Source: Sphingobium fluviale
GTDB taxonomy: Bacteria; Pseudomonadota; Alphaproteobacteria; Sphingomonadales; Sphingomonadaceae
DNA: 64,000 nucleotides
Reading direction: 5' to 3'
Assembly (NCBI RefSeq): GCF_004122115.1
Contig: NZ_SBKP01000002.1
Span: 278,293 to 342,292, forward strand
Below, one piece after another: positions 1 through 7,657 of the stretch (position 1 is its first letter; each line of letters starts with the position of its first letter). The notes under the pieces were generated by a model. It was not told the origin of the DNA. It saw nothing but the letters and a program-made list of their open reading frames with translations, and searched no databases. A program made the position numbers and the translations under genes.

Positions 1-2
1 GC

Positions 3-320
3 ACGAGGGTAGGCGAGGATCATATGGGCAATGCCTATTTTGAAGGCGGCAAGGATGTCCATGGCAATCCGCGCCGCTGGGTGATCTACAACGGCTCCAA
101 CGACGCGAGTCGCGTGCCTGCCGAATGGCATGGCTGGCTGCACGGCAGCATCGATGGCCCGCCGGAGAGCTTTTTGCCGCCCCCGCGCATCTGGGAGAAG
201 GATTTCACGCCGAACCAGACCGGCACGGCGCAGGCCTATCGCCCGCGCGGCGCGATCGAGCAGGGCGGCAAGCGCGCGATGGCGACCGGAGATTATGAGG
301 CATGGACGCCCGAAGCTTGA
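3..320 (+). CDS. NDUFA12-family NADH:ubiquinone oxidoreductase subunit (5' end outside window)
   Basis: This is the small accessory subunit of respiratory complex I (NDUFA12/B17.2 family), which mitochondria and Alphaproteobacteria share. The frame stays open to the left edge, and the codons before the first ATG at 24 read TRVGEDH, which fits the conserved stretch just ahead of GNAYFEGG. The true start therefore lies outside the window, and about 105 residues are visible. Family hallmarks are the RRWVIY stretch, the PAEWHGWLH motif and a proline-rich tail with PRGAIEQGG. It overlaps the next gene by 19 bases, an arrangement known from related genomes, so the two are probably cotranscribed. 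The family call is firm; the N-terminus cannot be judged. Confidence 0.88.
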   Translation, partial: TRVGEDHMGNAYFEGGKDVHGNPRRWVIYNGSNDASRVPAEWHGWLHGSIDGPPESFLPPPRIWEKDFTPNQTGTAQAYRPRGAIEQGGKRAMATGDYEAWTPEA

Positions 321-946
321 GCCTGCGCGCCAAGAGCTGTACCGCGCCGCTGCTTGCCCTTGTCGCCACGCTCGCGGGGTGTGGCGAGGGCGCAGACCAG
401 CTTCCGCAGGGCAATGCCTCTCGGCCGGTTGCTGCCGATGGCAGCCCGCTCTCCGCCGAGGCGCTGAGCAATATGGCGGGCGTCACGCCGATGGCGCAGC
501 GGGTCGCTGTGATCGGTTTGCTCAACAAGCGCAATGGCCTCACCCGCGACCTCACGATGAAGCCTGGGCAGGCGCTGCGCGTGAACGACGCCATCGTGCG
601 GCTTCGCGCCTGCGAGGCGACCGCGCCGTGGGAGGGCGAGAAAGAGGTGGGTGCTTTCGTCCAGCTCGATGTGCGCACCCCGCGCAAGGAAGAATGGCGC
701 CGCGTCTTCTCAGGCTGGGTGTTCCGCGAACGGCCAGAGCGCAATGTGGTGCAACACCCGGTCTATGATGTCTGGGTGAGAAGCTGCGCGATGAAATGGC
801 CCGATACCGGCCCCGATACGGTTAAAGTGGGTGACAGGTCCGGCGCGAACGCCGATGCCGCCTCCGGCCCCGGCCCAGCAGACAACAGCGCCGATTCGTC
901 GGCGAGTGAAATGCCCGACAGCGCGACATCCAACAGCGCGCGGTAA
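302..946 (+). CDS. DUF2155 domain lipoprotein
   Basis: A 214-residue exported protein. The N-terminus has a basic stretch, a hydrophobic segment and a lipobox-like LAGC at about residues 24-27, so it is probably a lipoprotein. The central part (about 85-170) matches the DUF2155 family: a run around LNKRNGLTRDLTMKPGQ, then two cysteines (RACEAT and VRSCAMKW) that could form a disulfide, and the FSGWVF core. DUF2155 proteins commonly sit beside the complex I NDUFA12 gene in Alphaproteobacteria, as here; their function is not established. The serine- and aspartate-rich tail (about 175-214) is low-complexity and lies antisense to the end of aat, which is unusual. The start ATG overlaps the preceding gene. 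Confidence 0.82.
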   Translation: MDARSLSLRAKSCTAPLLALVATLAGCGEGADQLPQGNASRPVAADGSPLSAEALSNMAGVTPMAQRVAVIGLLNKRNGLTRDLTMKPGQALRVNDAIVRLRACEATAPWEGEKEVGAFVQLDVRTPRKEEWRRVFSGWVFRERPERNVVQHPVYDVWVRSCAMKWPDTGPDTVKVGDRSGANADAASGPGPADNSADSSASEMPDSATSNSAR

Positions 947-1485
947 TCGCGCTGGCTGATTTCGATCGCGCCTAAAGACCGCAGATGATCGGTCATGAAC
1001 TGGCAATCGAGCAGGGTCATGCCAGCGAGCCGCATCCGCGCCACCAGCCAGGCGAGCGCGACCTTGGAGGCATCCGTGCGGCGCGAGGCCATGCTCTCGC
1101 CGAAAAAGGCGCGGCCCAGCGCCACGCCATAGAGCCCGCCAACAAGCGCATCCCCTTCCCAGCACTCGACCGAATGGGCGAAGCCGAGGCGGTGGAGTTG
1201 GGCATAGCTTGCCTCGATGGCGTGATTGATCCATGTGGTGGGCCTGTCCGCCGCCGCCTCGGCACACAGTTGCACCACGCCGCGAAAATCTGCGTTGACG
1301 GTGACGCGGAATCGCTCCGTCCGCACCGTCTTCGCCAGCGAGCGGGAGAGGTGAAATCCATCCAGCGGCAGAATGGCGCGCTGTTTCGGCTCCACCCAGT
1401 AAATCTCGTCCGCGTCCCGGTCATCCGACATCGGAAAGACGCCGATGGCATAGGCGCGCAGCAGCAGGAGCGGATCTAGGATCAT
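763..1485 (-). CDS. aat: Leucyl/phenylalanyl-tRNA--protein transferase
   Basis: Aat adds Leu or Phe from aminoacyl-tRNA to proteins with N-terminal Arg or Lys, marking them for ClpS/ClpAP degradation (N-end rule). The 240 residues carry the family signature: an early YAIGVFPM, then YWVEPKQRAILPLDGFH, the GGLYGVALG block and FGESMASRRTDASKVAL, followed by LLDCQF. The frame is open farther upstream, but that part is the antisense of tRNA-Trp, so the start is placed at the ATG at 1485 (MILDPLLLL). The last ~60 codons are antisense to the DUF2155 gene. The extra C-terminal tail beyond the usual end (about 30 residues) is probably a by-product of that overlap. Confidence 0.92.
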   Translation of the reverse strand: MILDPLLLLRAYAIGVFPMSDDRDADEIYWVEPKQRAILPLDGFHLSRSLAKTVRTERFRVTVNADFRGVVQLCAEAAADRPTTWINHAIEASYAQLHRLGFAHSVECWEGDALVGGLYGVALGRAFFGESMASRRTDASKVALAWLVARMRLAGMTLLDCQFMTDHLRSLGAIEISQRDYRALLDVALSGISLADESALLSAGPGPEAASAFAPDLSPTLTVSGPVSGHFIAQLLTQTS

Positions 1486-1589
1486 GCCCACCCTGTGTGA
1501 CAGAGCCGCTCCGCCGTTCCAAGGGGGTATTTCCGGTTGCCTTTGCGCGTGTGCGCGGTTAAGGCACGCCCCTTCGCTGGCCGAAGTGC

Positions 1590-1665
1590 AGGAGTGTAGC
1601 TCAGCTGGTAGAGCGTCGGTCTCCAAAACCGAATGCCGGGGGTTCGAGTCCCTCCACTCCTGCCA
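1590..1665 (+). tRNA. tRNA-Trp (CCA anticodon)
   Basis: A 76-nt cloverleaf can be folded by eye: acceptor stem 1590-1596 with 1655-1661, anticodon stem TCGGT/ACCGA around loop CTCCAAA (anticodon CCA at 1623-1625), T-loop TTCGAGT, discriminator G and an encoded CCA at 1663-1665. It lies just upstream of secE-nusG, a common location for tRNA-Trp in bacteria. Confidence 0.97.
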
Positions 1666-1862
1666 AACTTGCGCTTTTTGTGGCGTAAGACTATGGGGGC
1701 GATGCTTGGGCGATTTCCAGCCGGATGGCAGCATCCGGCAGCCTGGAAACCGCTGCAGGCAAAGTATGTCGCGAAGAGGCGGCTTCTATCCGGCCATAAG
1801 GGACCGGAGGGGAGCGTGTCGCTTCGCGGTTTGGTGTTTGTATGGAACAGGTAGGTTTAAGC

Positions 1863-2069
1863 GTGGCGAAAACCAATCCCGGCGAATTTTTCAACCAGGT
1901 CAAGGTTGAGGCGCGCAAGATCGTCTGGCCCACCGGGCGCGAGACGATGGTGACGACGGTGATGGTGCTGATCATGACCACGGTGCTGGGCCTGTTCTTT
2001 TTCGGGATCGACAGCTTCTTCGGCTGGGTGGTCACGATGTTGCTCAATCTGGCTTCTGGTCAGGCGTGA
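1863..2069 (+). CDS. secE: Preprotein translocase subunit SecE
   Basis: SecE is the essential small membrane subunit that clamps SecY in the Sec translocon. The protein is about 68 residues with one membrane span (about 34-58), preceded by the conserved amphipathic segment containing VEARKIVWPTGRET. The start is set at GTG 1863, giving an N-terminus AKTNPGEFF typical of the family, with an AGGTAGGT stretch just upstream; an in-frame ATG at 1842 would add seven residues but lacks a good ribosome site. It is followed 29 bases later by nusG, the usual secE-nusG pair. Confidence 0.93.
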   Translation: MAKTNPGEFFNQVKVEARKIVWPTGRETMVTTVMVLIMTTVLGLFFFGIDSFFGWVVTMLLNLASGQA

Positions 2070-2098
2070 GCGAAACTGGGGTATTGGAACGGAGCACT

Positions 2099-2635
2099 AT
2101 GGCGCGCTGGTATATCATTCATGCCTATTCGGGCTTTGAGAACAAGGTCCGCGACTCGATCCTTTCCGAGGCTGAGCGGCTTGGCCTTTCCCAGCTCGTC
2201 GAATCGGTGGAAGTGCCGACCGAGACCGTGACCGAGGTGCGTCGTGGCAAGAAGGTTCAGTCCGAGCGCAAGTTCTTCCCCGGCTATGTGCTGGCGAAGC
2301 TGGCCATGAACGACGATGTGTATCACCTTGTGAAGAACACCCCGAAAGTAACGGGCTTTCTGGGTTCTTCGGGCAAGCCGCAGGCGATCACCGAGGCCGA
2401 GGCCGCGCGCATCCTTAATACCAAGGAAGAAGCCGCCGCCGCGCCCAAGCACAAGATTTCGGTCAACTACGAGATTGGCGATCAGGTGAAGGTGACGAGC
2501 GGCAACTTCGCCAGCTTTACCGGCACCGTCGAGGAGCTGGATTTCGACAAGAGCCGGGTCAAGGTCTCCATCTCCATCTTTGGCCGCGCGACGCCGCTGG
2601 AGCTGGCGTTCGAGGATGTCGAACTGGCGAAGTGA
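2099..2635 (+). CDS. nusG: Transcription termination/antitermination factor NusG
   Basis: NusG binds RNA polymerase, raising processivity and linking transcription to Rho or to the ribosome. The 178-residue protein has the N-terminal NGN domain, opening with ARWYIIHAYSGFENKV and containing KFFPGYVLAKL, then a linker and a C-terminal KOW domain (GDQVKVTSGNFASFTGTVEEL, shown here only in part). The start is ATG 2099 after a GGAACGGAG ribosome site; an in-frame ATG-like start at 2066 overlaps secE and is less likely. It normally leads into rplK, but here an unrelated gene overlaps its stop. Confidence 0.96.
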   Translation: MARWYIIHAYSGFENKVRDSILSEAERLGLSQLVESVEVPTETVTEVRRGKKVQSERKFFPGYVLAKLAMNDDVYHLVKNTPKVTGFLGSSGKPQAITEAEAARILNTKEEAAAAPKHKISVNYEIGDQVKVTSGNFASFTGTVEELDFDKSRVKVSISIFGRATPLELAFEDVELAK

Positions 2636-3507
2636 CCGCTGCGTCGAACTCTAATGGCTGTGCAGCCATCCAGAATTCGGCGATTATTGTTCGCGCAACG
2701 CGGTGGAGCGAGCCTCTTGCGCATTTCATAGCAGAGTTGCGCGCGGCTAGCGGCTTGCCGGTTTTTCCGGCACTGGATTCGCGCTATCTTGCGGAAGGCG
2801 AAGAGACCGGAGCCATCCGTGTAGACCGCGATGTATTATGCCAGATGGGGCTGTATTGTCCCGGCAACTTCGCATGGCGCTGCGGCGATTACGTCTATTA
2901 TCTGGCGCGACGGCAGCACCCGGAATACAGCCATATCTGGCTTATTGAGCATGATGTCCGGTTTTCTCCTGCCCGCATCCACGCATTTTTTGAGAGTTTT
3001 GCCGGGGTCGATGTCGATTTTCTGTCTGCGCTGTTCAATAGCGCCGATCCCAAATGGTATTGGTACAACTTTGCGCTGGCCCGCGATGCCAAGCCATATT
3101 CCTGCTTTTTTCCAGTCACGCGGTTGTCTGGTCGGGCGATTGATTCTCTGCAGGCCAAGCGGCAGGAGCACAGCCGGCAATGGTGGCGCAGAATATTATG
3201 GCCGAACGACGAGATATTCGTCGCGACGACCGCGCACCATGCCGGGCTTAGCATCGCCGACATCAATGAATATGGCGACACCCTCTACGACGGCGAATTC
3301 TTTCAGTATAACAAGAGCTTCAGCGCGGCAGATTATGAGGGCTTCCTCACGCAGAGCGGAGGACCGGCTATGTTTCATCCGGTTCTCTATGGCGAGGAAT
3401 ATCACCAGCGGGTGAAAAGACTGGCGGAGCACCGGAACCGCAAAGAGACCGGGCGGCGCTTCACCAACAGGCTGAAAAGCTGTATCAGCCGCAGTCAGCG
3501 CTGGTGA
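2632..3507 (+). CDS. Hypothetical protein, 291 aa, inserted between nusG and rplK
   Basis: I do not recognise the family. The frame starts with GTG overlapping the nusG stop (GTGA), so translation could be coupled. The protein is soluble-looking, aromatic-rich and without a signal peptide. Notable segments are IWLIEHDVRFSP (about 101-112), where an acidic EHD resembles the DxD-type metal site of GT-A glycosyltransferases, a tryptophan/tyrosine-rich DPKWYWYNFA, and WPNDEIFVATTAHHAG. A sugar- or nucleotide-sugar-related enzyme is possible but only a guess. Its place inside the normally continuous secE-nusG-rplK-rplA block suggests a late insertion. It is followed by about 200 bases carrying a likely new promoter for rplK. 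Confidence 0.72.
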   Translation: MTAASNSNGCAAIQNSAIIVRATRWSEPLAHFIAELRAASGLPVFPALDSRYLAEGEETGAIRVDRDVLCQMGLYCPGNFAWRCGDYVYYLARRQHPEYSHIWLIEHDVRFSPARIHAFFESFAGVDVDFLSALFNSADPKWYWYNFALARDAKPYSCFFPVTRLSGRAIDSLQAKRQEHSRQWWRRILWPNDEIFVATTAHHAGLSIADINEYGDTLYDGEFFQYNKSFSAADYEGFLTQSGGPAMFHPVLYGEEYHQRVKRLAEHRNRKETGRRFTNRLKSCISRSQRW

Positions 3508-3539
3508 ACATCGGCACAGAATTTGGCTGAATTCCAAGG

Positions 3540-3568
3540 TTGTTCTTTTCTGTTCCAGCTGCTATAGG
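3540..3568 (+). promoter_or_regulatory. Possible sigma-70 promoter for rplK-rplA
   Basis: TTGTTC (3540-3545) and TATAGG (3563-3568) are separated by 17 bases, close to the vegetative -35/-10 pattern, and lie about 140 bases before rplK. A strong hairpin, CGCGCCTCG (3580-3588) with CGAGGCGCG (3595-3603), lies just downstream in the leader. It could be a regulatory leader element, but no specific L1-operator fold was demonstrated. Confidence 0.4.
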
Positions 3569-3710
3569 CGCTGCTGGTCCGCGCCTCGTGATTCCGAGGC
3601 GCGTGCCAGCGCGGGAGGGGCGCCGCAAGGTTCCCCGTTATCACCGCTAAACTTGAACCGGGCCAAGGCGCGCAAAGCGCGCGGCGGCCCATCTATAGAG
3701 TGAGTGACAC

Positions 3711-4142
3711 ATGGCTAAGAAGATTACGGGCTATATCAAGCTCCAGGTGCCCGCGGGCGCCGCCAATCCTTCGCCGCCGATCGGCCCGGCATTGGGCCAG
3801 CGCGGCGTCAACATCATGGAATTCTGCAAGGCGTTCAACGCGCAGACGGAAAAGATGGACAAGGGCACCCCGCTGCCCACGATCATCACCGTCTATGCCG
3901 ACCGCAGCTTTTCCTTCATCACCAAGCAGCCGCCGGCCACCTACCTGATCAAGAAAGCCGTGAACCTCAAGTCCGGGTCGAAGGAACCGGGCAAGGTTTC
4001 CGCCGGAAAGATCACCCGCGCCCAGCTCGCGGAAATCGCGCAGGCGAAGATGGTCGACCTCAATGCCAACGACATCGAGGCCGCAACGAAGATCATTGAA
4101 GGCTCCGCTATCGCGATGGGCCTCACTGTGGTGGAGGGCTAA
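3711..4142 (+). CDS. rplK: 50S ribosomal protein L11
   Basis: L11 forms the GTPase-associated stalk base on 23S rRNA. The 143 residues are the expected length. The N-terminal domain begins [33 protein letters not shown] in segments typical of L11, with the proline-rich hinge region around [16 protein letters not shown]. The C-terminal rRNA-binding domain contains [20 protein letters not shown]. It precedes rplA by 4 bases, the standard L11 operon order. Confidence 0.98.
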   Translation: MAKKITGYIKLQVPAGAANPSPPIGPALGQRGVNIMEFCKAFNAQTEKMDKGTPLPTIITVYADRSFSFITKQPPATYLIKKAVNLKSGSKEPGKVSAGKITRAQLAEIAQAKMVDLNANDIEAATKIIEGSAIAMGLTVVEG

Positions 4143-4146
4143 GGAC

Positions 4147-4848
4147 ATGGCAAAGCTCAGCAAGAAGGCAAAGGCACTGGCCTCCAGCATCGACCGTGAC
4201 AAGCTGCATGGCGTCGATGAGGCGATTGCGCTGATCAAGAGCAATGCGACCGCGAAGTTCGACGAGACCGTCGAGGTCGCGATCAACCTCGGCGTCGATC
4301 CGCGCCACGCGGACCAGATGGTGCGCGGCGTCGTCACGCTGCCCGCTGGCACCGGCAAGACCGTGCGCGTTGCGGTGTTCGCCCGCAACGACAAGGCCGC
4401 CGAGGCGACTGCCGCAGGCGCGGACATCGTGGGCGCCGAAGACCTGCTGGAAAGCATCCAGGCCGGCAATATCGACTTCCAGCGCGTGATCGCCACGCCG
4501 GACATGATGGGCCTCGTCGGCCGTCTCGGCAAGGTGCTCGGCCCCAAGGGGCTGATGCCGAACCCGAAGCTCGGCACCGTCACCCCCAATGTCGGCGAAG
4601 CGGTGAAGGCGGCAAAGGGCGGCCAGATCGAGTTCCGTGTCGAGAAGGCGGGGATCATCCACGCTGGCCTCGGCAAGGCGAGCTTCGCCGAGGGCGACCT
4701 GCGCAAGAACTTCGACGCGTTCGTCGACGCCATCGTCAAGGCGAAGCCGAGCGGCTCCAAGGGCAAATATGTCCGCAAGATCGCATTGAGCTCCTCGATG
4801 GGCCCCGGCGTGAAGGTGGACGTGGCCCAGGTCGGCGGCGTAGTCTGA
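4147..4848 (+). CDS. rplA: 50S ribosomal protein L1
   Basis: L1 forms the mobile stalk near the E site and in many bacteria represses its own operon. The 233-residue protein opens with [21 protein letters not shown] and has the conserved [16 protein letters not shown] segment (about residues 134-149) and the [19 protein letters not shown] stretch. The start is ATG 4147 after AAGGA; the longer open frame overlaps rplK and is a shadow. rplJ-rplL do not follow, and a terminator lies downstream. Confidence 0.98.
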   Translation: MAKLSKKAKALASSIDRDKLHGVDEAIALIKSNATAKFDETVEVAINLGVDPRHADQMVRGVVTLPAGTGKTVRVAVFARNDKAAEATAAGADIVGAEDLLESIQAGNIDFQRVIATPDMMGLVGRLGKVLGPKGLMPNPKLGTVTPNVGEAVKAAKGGQIEFRVEKAGIIHAGLGKASFAEGDLRKNFDAFVDAIVKAKPSGSKGKYVRKIALSSSMGPGVKVDVAQVGGVV

Positions 4849-4896
4849 TTCAGGGCTAAAAGGGCGGGGCATATCGCCCCATCCCGAACAATTATT

Positions 4897-4927
4897 CCCC
4901 CTCAGGCGGTGCTTGAGGGGGATTTTT
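4897..4927 (+). terminator. Rho-independent terminator after rplA
   Basis: CCCCCTCA (4897-4904) pairs with TGAGGGGG (4914-4921) and is followed, after one A, by five T. A smaller GGGGC/GCCCC hairpin precedes it at 4866-4880. The rest of the 309-base gap between rplA and chrA shows no gene; it presumably holds the chrA promoter. Confidence 0.8.
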
Positions 4928-5157
4928 GTGTGCAACACCTGCCCTTCTCGTCGGCAAGTGCGCTGGCGCGAGGCAATCTCCCTCCCGATGCCGCAGCCCG
5001 CCGCCATAGGGCGCATCTGCTCTGAACTCTATTCTTGCTCTTGCGATCAGTGCGCCGAGCCGATATGCATGCCTCAGCGGGGTGAGGCAACCTCCCGCTC
5101 AGGCGTTTCAGCCCAAGCGTTGCGCCATATCACGGCCGTTTCGGCTGGGGGGAGCGC

Positions 5158-6468
5158 ATGGAAAATCCATCTTTCAGAGATATAGTTCGCGTATTCGGGC
5201 GGATCGGGCTGGTCAGCTTTGGCGGCCCGGCGGGGCAGATCGCGCTGATGCACAAGGAGCTGGTGGCCGAGCGTCAGTGGATCAACGAGGATCAGTTTCT
5301 GCGCGCCTTGAACTTCTGCCATCTGCTGCCTGGTCCAGAGGCACAGCAACTCGCGACCTGGATCGGCTGGCGGCTGCACGGGGTGCGCGGGGGGCTGGCG
5401 GCGGGCAGTCTGTTCGTGCTGCCGGGCGCAGCCGTCATGCTGGCGTTGTCGATCATCTATGTATTGGCGGCAGGGGTGACATGGTTCACGGCGCTGTTCC
5501 TTGGCATCAAGGCGGCGGTGCTGGCGCTGGTGGTGCAGGCGGTGCTGCGGATCGCGGGGCGGGCGCTCACTACCCCGTTCAAGCAGACGCTTGCCGTGGC
5601 ATCCTTCATTGCCGTGTTCTTTTTCAATCTGCCCTTTCCGGTGGTGGTGTTGGGCGCTGGCGCAATCGGCATGATCATCGCCGCGTGGCGACCCGAATGG
5701 CTGACGCTCAAGGTCGCGTCTGAAGGCGGCGTAGCGTCGGCGCCGACGCGTATATCGGGCACAATGCGGATCGCGGCGCTTCTGATCGGCGCCTGGGCGC
5801 TGCCTTTCGTTGCCATTGCAATCATGCTTGGGCCAGACCATGTGCTGATGCAGATCGCCGCCTTCTTTTCGCGCCTGGCGGTCGTCACCTTCGGCGGAGC
5901 CTATGCGGTGCTCGCCTATATGGCGCAGGAGGCGGTGCAGACCTATCACTGGCTGCGCCCCGGCGAGATGGCCGATGGGCTAGGCCTTGCCGAAACCACG
6001 CCCGGCCCGCTGATCATGGTGACGCAGTTCGTCGGCTTTCTCGGCGCCTATCGCCTGCCCGATCCCTTTTCGCCGCTGGTGGCAGGTATGCTGGGCGCGC
6101 TGGTGACGACATGGGTGACGTTCGTGCCCTGCTTCCTGTGGATCTTCACATTTGCGCCGTGGATCGAGCGGCTGGAGCATGCGAAGAGGCTACAGGGCGG
6201 GCTGGCGGCGCTGACGGCCGCGGTGGTCGGCGTGATCGCCAATGTCGCCCTGTGGTTTGCGCTGCATGTGCTGTTCTGGCGGGTCGGTCTGGTCCACTAT
6301 GGCCAGCTGCGCTTCATCGTGCCGGATCTGCACAGCCCCAATCTTACGGCGATTGCGCTGGCGGCGCTGGCCTTTGTGCTGCTGTTCGTCTGGCGTATAG
6401 GGGTGGTGACGATGTTGGGCCTGTGCGGCATGGCTGCGCTGATGCTGCGCGCCTTCGTGCATATGTGA
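5158..6468 (+). CDS. chrA: Chromate efflux transporter, ChrA family (two-domain)
   Basis: ChrA (CHR family) is an inner-membrane carrier linked to chromate export. At 436 residues it is the long two-domain form. The N-terminal half has the signature FGRIGLVSFGGPAGQIALMH (residues about 13-32) and HLLPGPEAQQLATWIG. The C-terminal half repeats the pattern with RLAVVTFGGAYAVLAYM and LAETTPGPLIMVTQFVGFLGA. About ten to twelve hydrophobic spans are visible. It stands alone, with no chrB or chrF partner. Substrate is from family knowledge; some ChrA proteins have no proven chromate role. Confidence 0.92.
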   Translation: MENPSFRDIVRVFGRIGLVSFGGPAGQIALMHKELVAERQWINEDQFLRALNFCHLLPGPEAQQLATWIGWRLHGVRGGLAAGSLFVLPGAAVMLALSIIYVLAAGVTWFTALFLGIKAAVLALVVQAVLRIAGRALTTPFKQTLAVASFIAVFFFNLPFPVVVLGAGAIGMIIAAWRPEWLTLKVASEGGVASAPTRISGTMRIAALLIGAWALPFVAIAIMLGPDHVLMQIAAFFSRLAVVTFGGAYAVLAYMAQEAVQTYHWLRPGEMADGLGLAETTPGPLIMVTQFVGFLGAYRLPDPFSPLVAGMLGALVTTWVTFVPCFLWIFTFAPWIERLEHAKRLQGGLAALTAAVVGVIANVALWFALHVLFWRVGLVHYGQLRFIVPDLHSPNLTAIALAALAFVLLFVWRIGVVTMLGLCGMAALMLRAFVHM

Positions 6469-6483
6469 GCGGCTAACCGTGGT

Positions 6484-7233
6484 TCAGCGCTTCGCCAGCC
6501 GCCGCTCGATCGCCTGCCAGAGGAACGCAAACTGCTTGGCCGCCGGGCTGGCAGGCGCGAACTCGCCGATTGGTTTGCGGCGCGCGGCCATCTGCTCGAC
6601 CGCGCTTGCCATCGGCACGGCGGGCCATGCCGGGTTTTCCTCCGTAGCGGTGCGATGCAGGCTGCGGCGGCGGTCGACCATCGAATAGACCGGCAGGATC
6701 GGGGAATGGCCATCGCCGCGCTGCACCAGATACCGCGCCACCTCGCCCAGCGCACGCTGGGACAGCGGCGAGGGGATGACCGGCACGATCACGATGTCCG
6801 CCGCGCGCAACACCTGCTCGCTCGTTTCGGTGAGGCCGGGCGGGCAATCGAGGATGATGCGGTCGTATCGCTTGGACAGGCCTTCGATCAGCTTCGCCAG
6901 CCGTTTCTTTTTGCCCAGCTCGAAAAACAGCCGGTCCAGCCCGCGCAGCGAGGTATCCGCCGCGATCAGGTCTATCCCTTCCACCGTCGAAGGGCGGATC
7001 AGCGACTCGACATCGACATCCTTGCTGAAGATCGCCTGCGCCTCGTCCCGCCCCTTGGCGTTGGCCGAAAGCATCCATGTGGCCGCGGCCTGAGGGTCCA
7101 GATCCCACAGCAATGTGCGGCGCGCGCTCTTTTTTGCGGACACCCAGGCAAGATTGACCGCGAAAGTCGTCTTGCCGACGCCGCCCTTCAGGGAATAGAC
7201 CGCGATGGTCGCCAATTCGTCGCCCTTGCTCAT
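6484..7233 (-). CDS. ParA-family ATPase (orphan)
   Basis: A 249-residue deviant Walker ATPase of the ParA/MinD superfamily. The Walker A motif KGGVGKTT is at residues 16-23, LLWDLDPQAAATW gives the A' region, and DRIILDCPPGLT the Walker B. There is no N-terminal HTH and no parB next to it, so it is not the chromosomal segregation ParA; orphan members of this kind position or regulate other machinery. It converges on chrA with 15 bases between stops. Cargo or partner cannot be inferred from this context. Confidence 0.85.
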   Translation of the reverse strand: MSKGDELATIAVYSLKGGVGKTTFAVNLAWVSAKKSARRTLLWDLDPQAAATWMLSANAKGRDEAQAIFSKDVDVESLIRPSTVEGIDLIAADTSLRGLDRLFFELGKKKRLAKLIEGLSKRYDRIILDCPPGLTETSEQVLRAADIVIVPVIPSPLSQRALGEVARYLVQRGDGHSPILPVYSMVDRRRSLHRTATEENPAWPAVPMASAVEQMAARRKPIGEFAPASPAAKQFAFLWQAIERRLAKR

Positions 7234-7312
7234 GCTGCAGATGCTAACGCGCGAATGGCGCGTTCCGCAAGAGCTAGATCAGGCGAATGTTACCGGACTG
7301 TGACAACGGGTG

Positions 7313-7657
7313 TCACAAAATCTCGCGCACGACATCCTGCGGGCGGCAGAAGCGCACGCCCTTGTCTGTCTCCACGAACGGGCGGTTCACATATGCGGGG
7401 TTCGCCGCCATGGCATCGAGGATGGCGTCATCCGCCATTTCGGGCAGGCCGCGCTCCTCTGCGTCCGTGCCCATCTTGCGGATCGCCTGTGCCGGGGTGA
7501 CGCCCGCGTCGCGGAACAACTGGACCAGCTTGTCGCGCGTATAGGGGGTCTTGAGATATTCGATCACGGTGAGGTCAACGCCCGGCGTCTCCTCCAGGAT
7601 CGCCAGCGTCTTGCGCGAGGTGCCGCAGTTGGGATTATGCCAGATCGTCGCCTTCAT
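7313..7657 (-). CDS. arsC: Arsenate reductase, glutaredoxin/ArsC type
   Basis: A 114-residue ArsC-family protein that reduces arsenate to arsenite using glutathione/glutaredoxin. The catalytic loop HNPNCGTSRK places the active cysteine at residue 11. The IRKMGTDAEE region (about 59-68) and the NRPFVETDKGVRFCRP block (about 91-106) are typical. The start ATG at 7657 overlaps the stop of the upstream aquaglyceroporin gene (4-base overlap), so the pair is cotranscribed. The reductase makes arsenite and the channel could let it out. Confidence 0.93.
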   Translation of the reverse strand: MKATIWHNPNCGTSRKTLAILEETPGVDLTVIEYLKTPYTRDKLVQLFRDAGVTPAQAIRKMGTDAEERGLPEMADDAILDAMAANPAYVNRPFVETDKGVRFCRPQDVVREIL

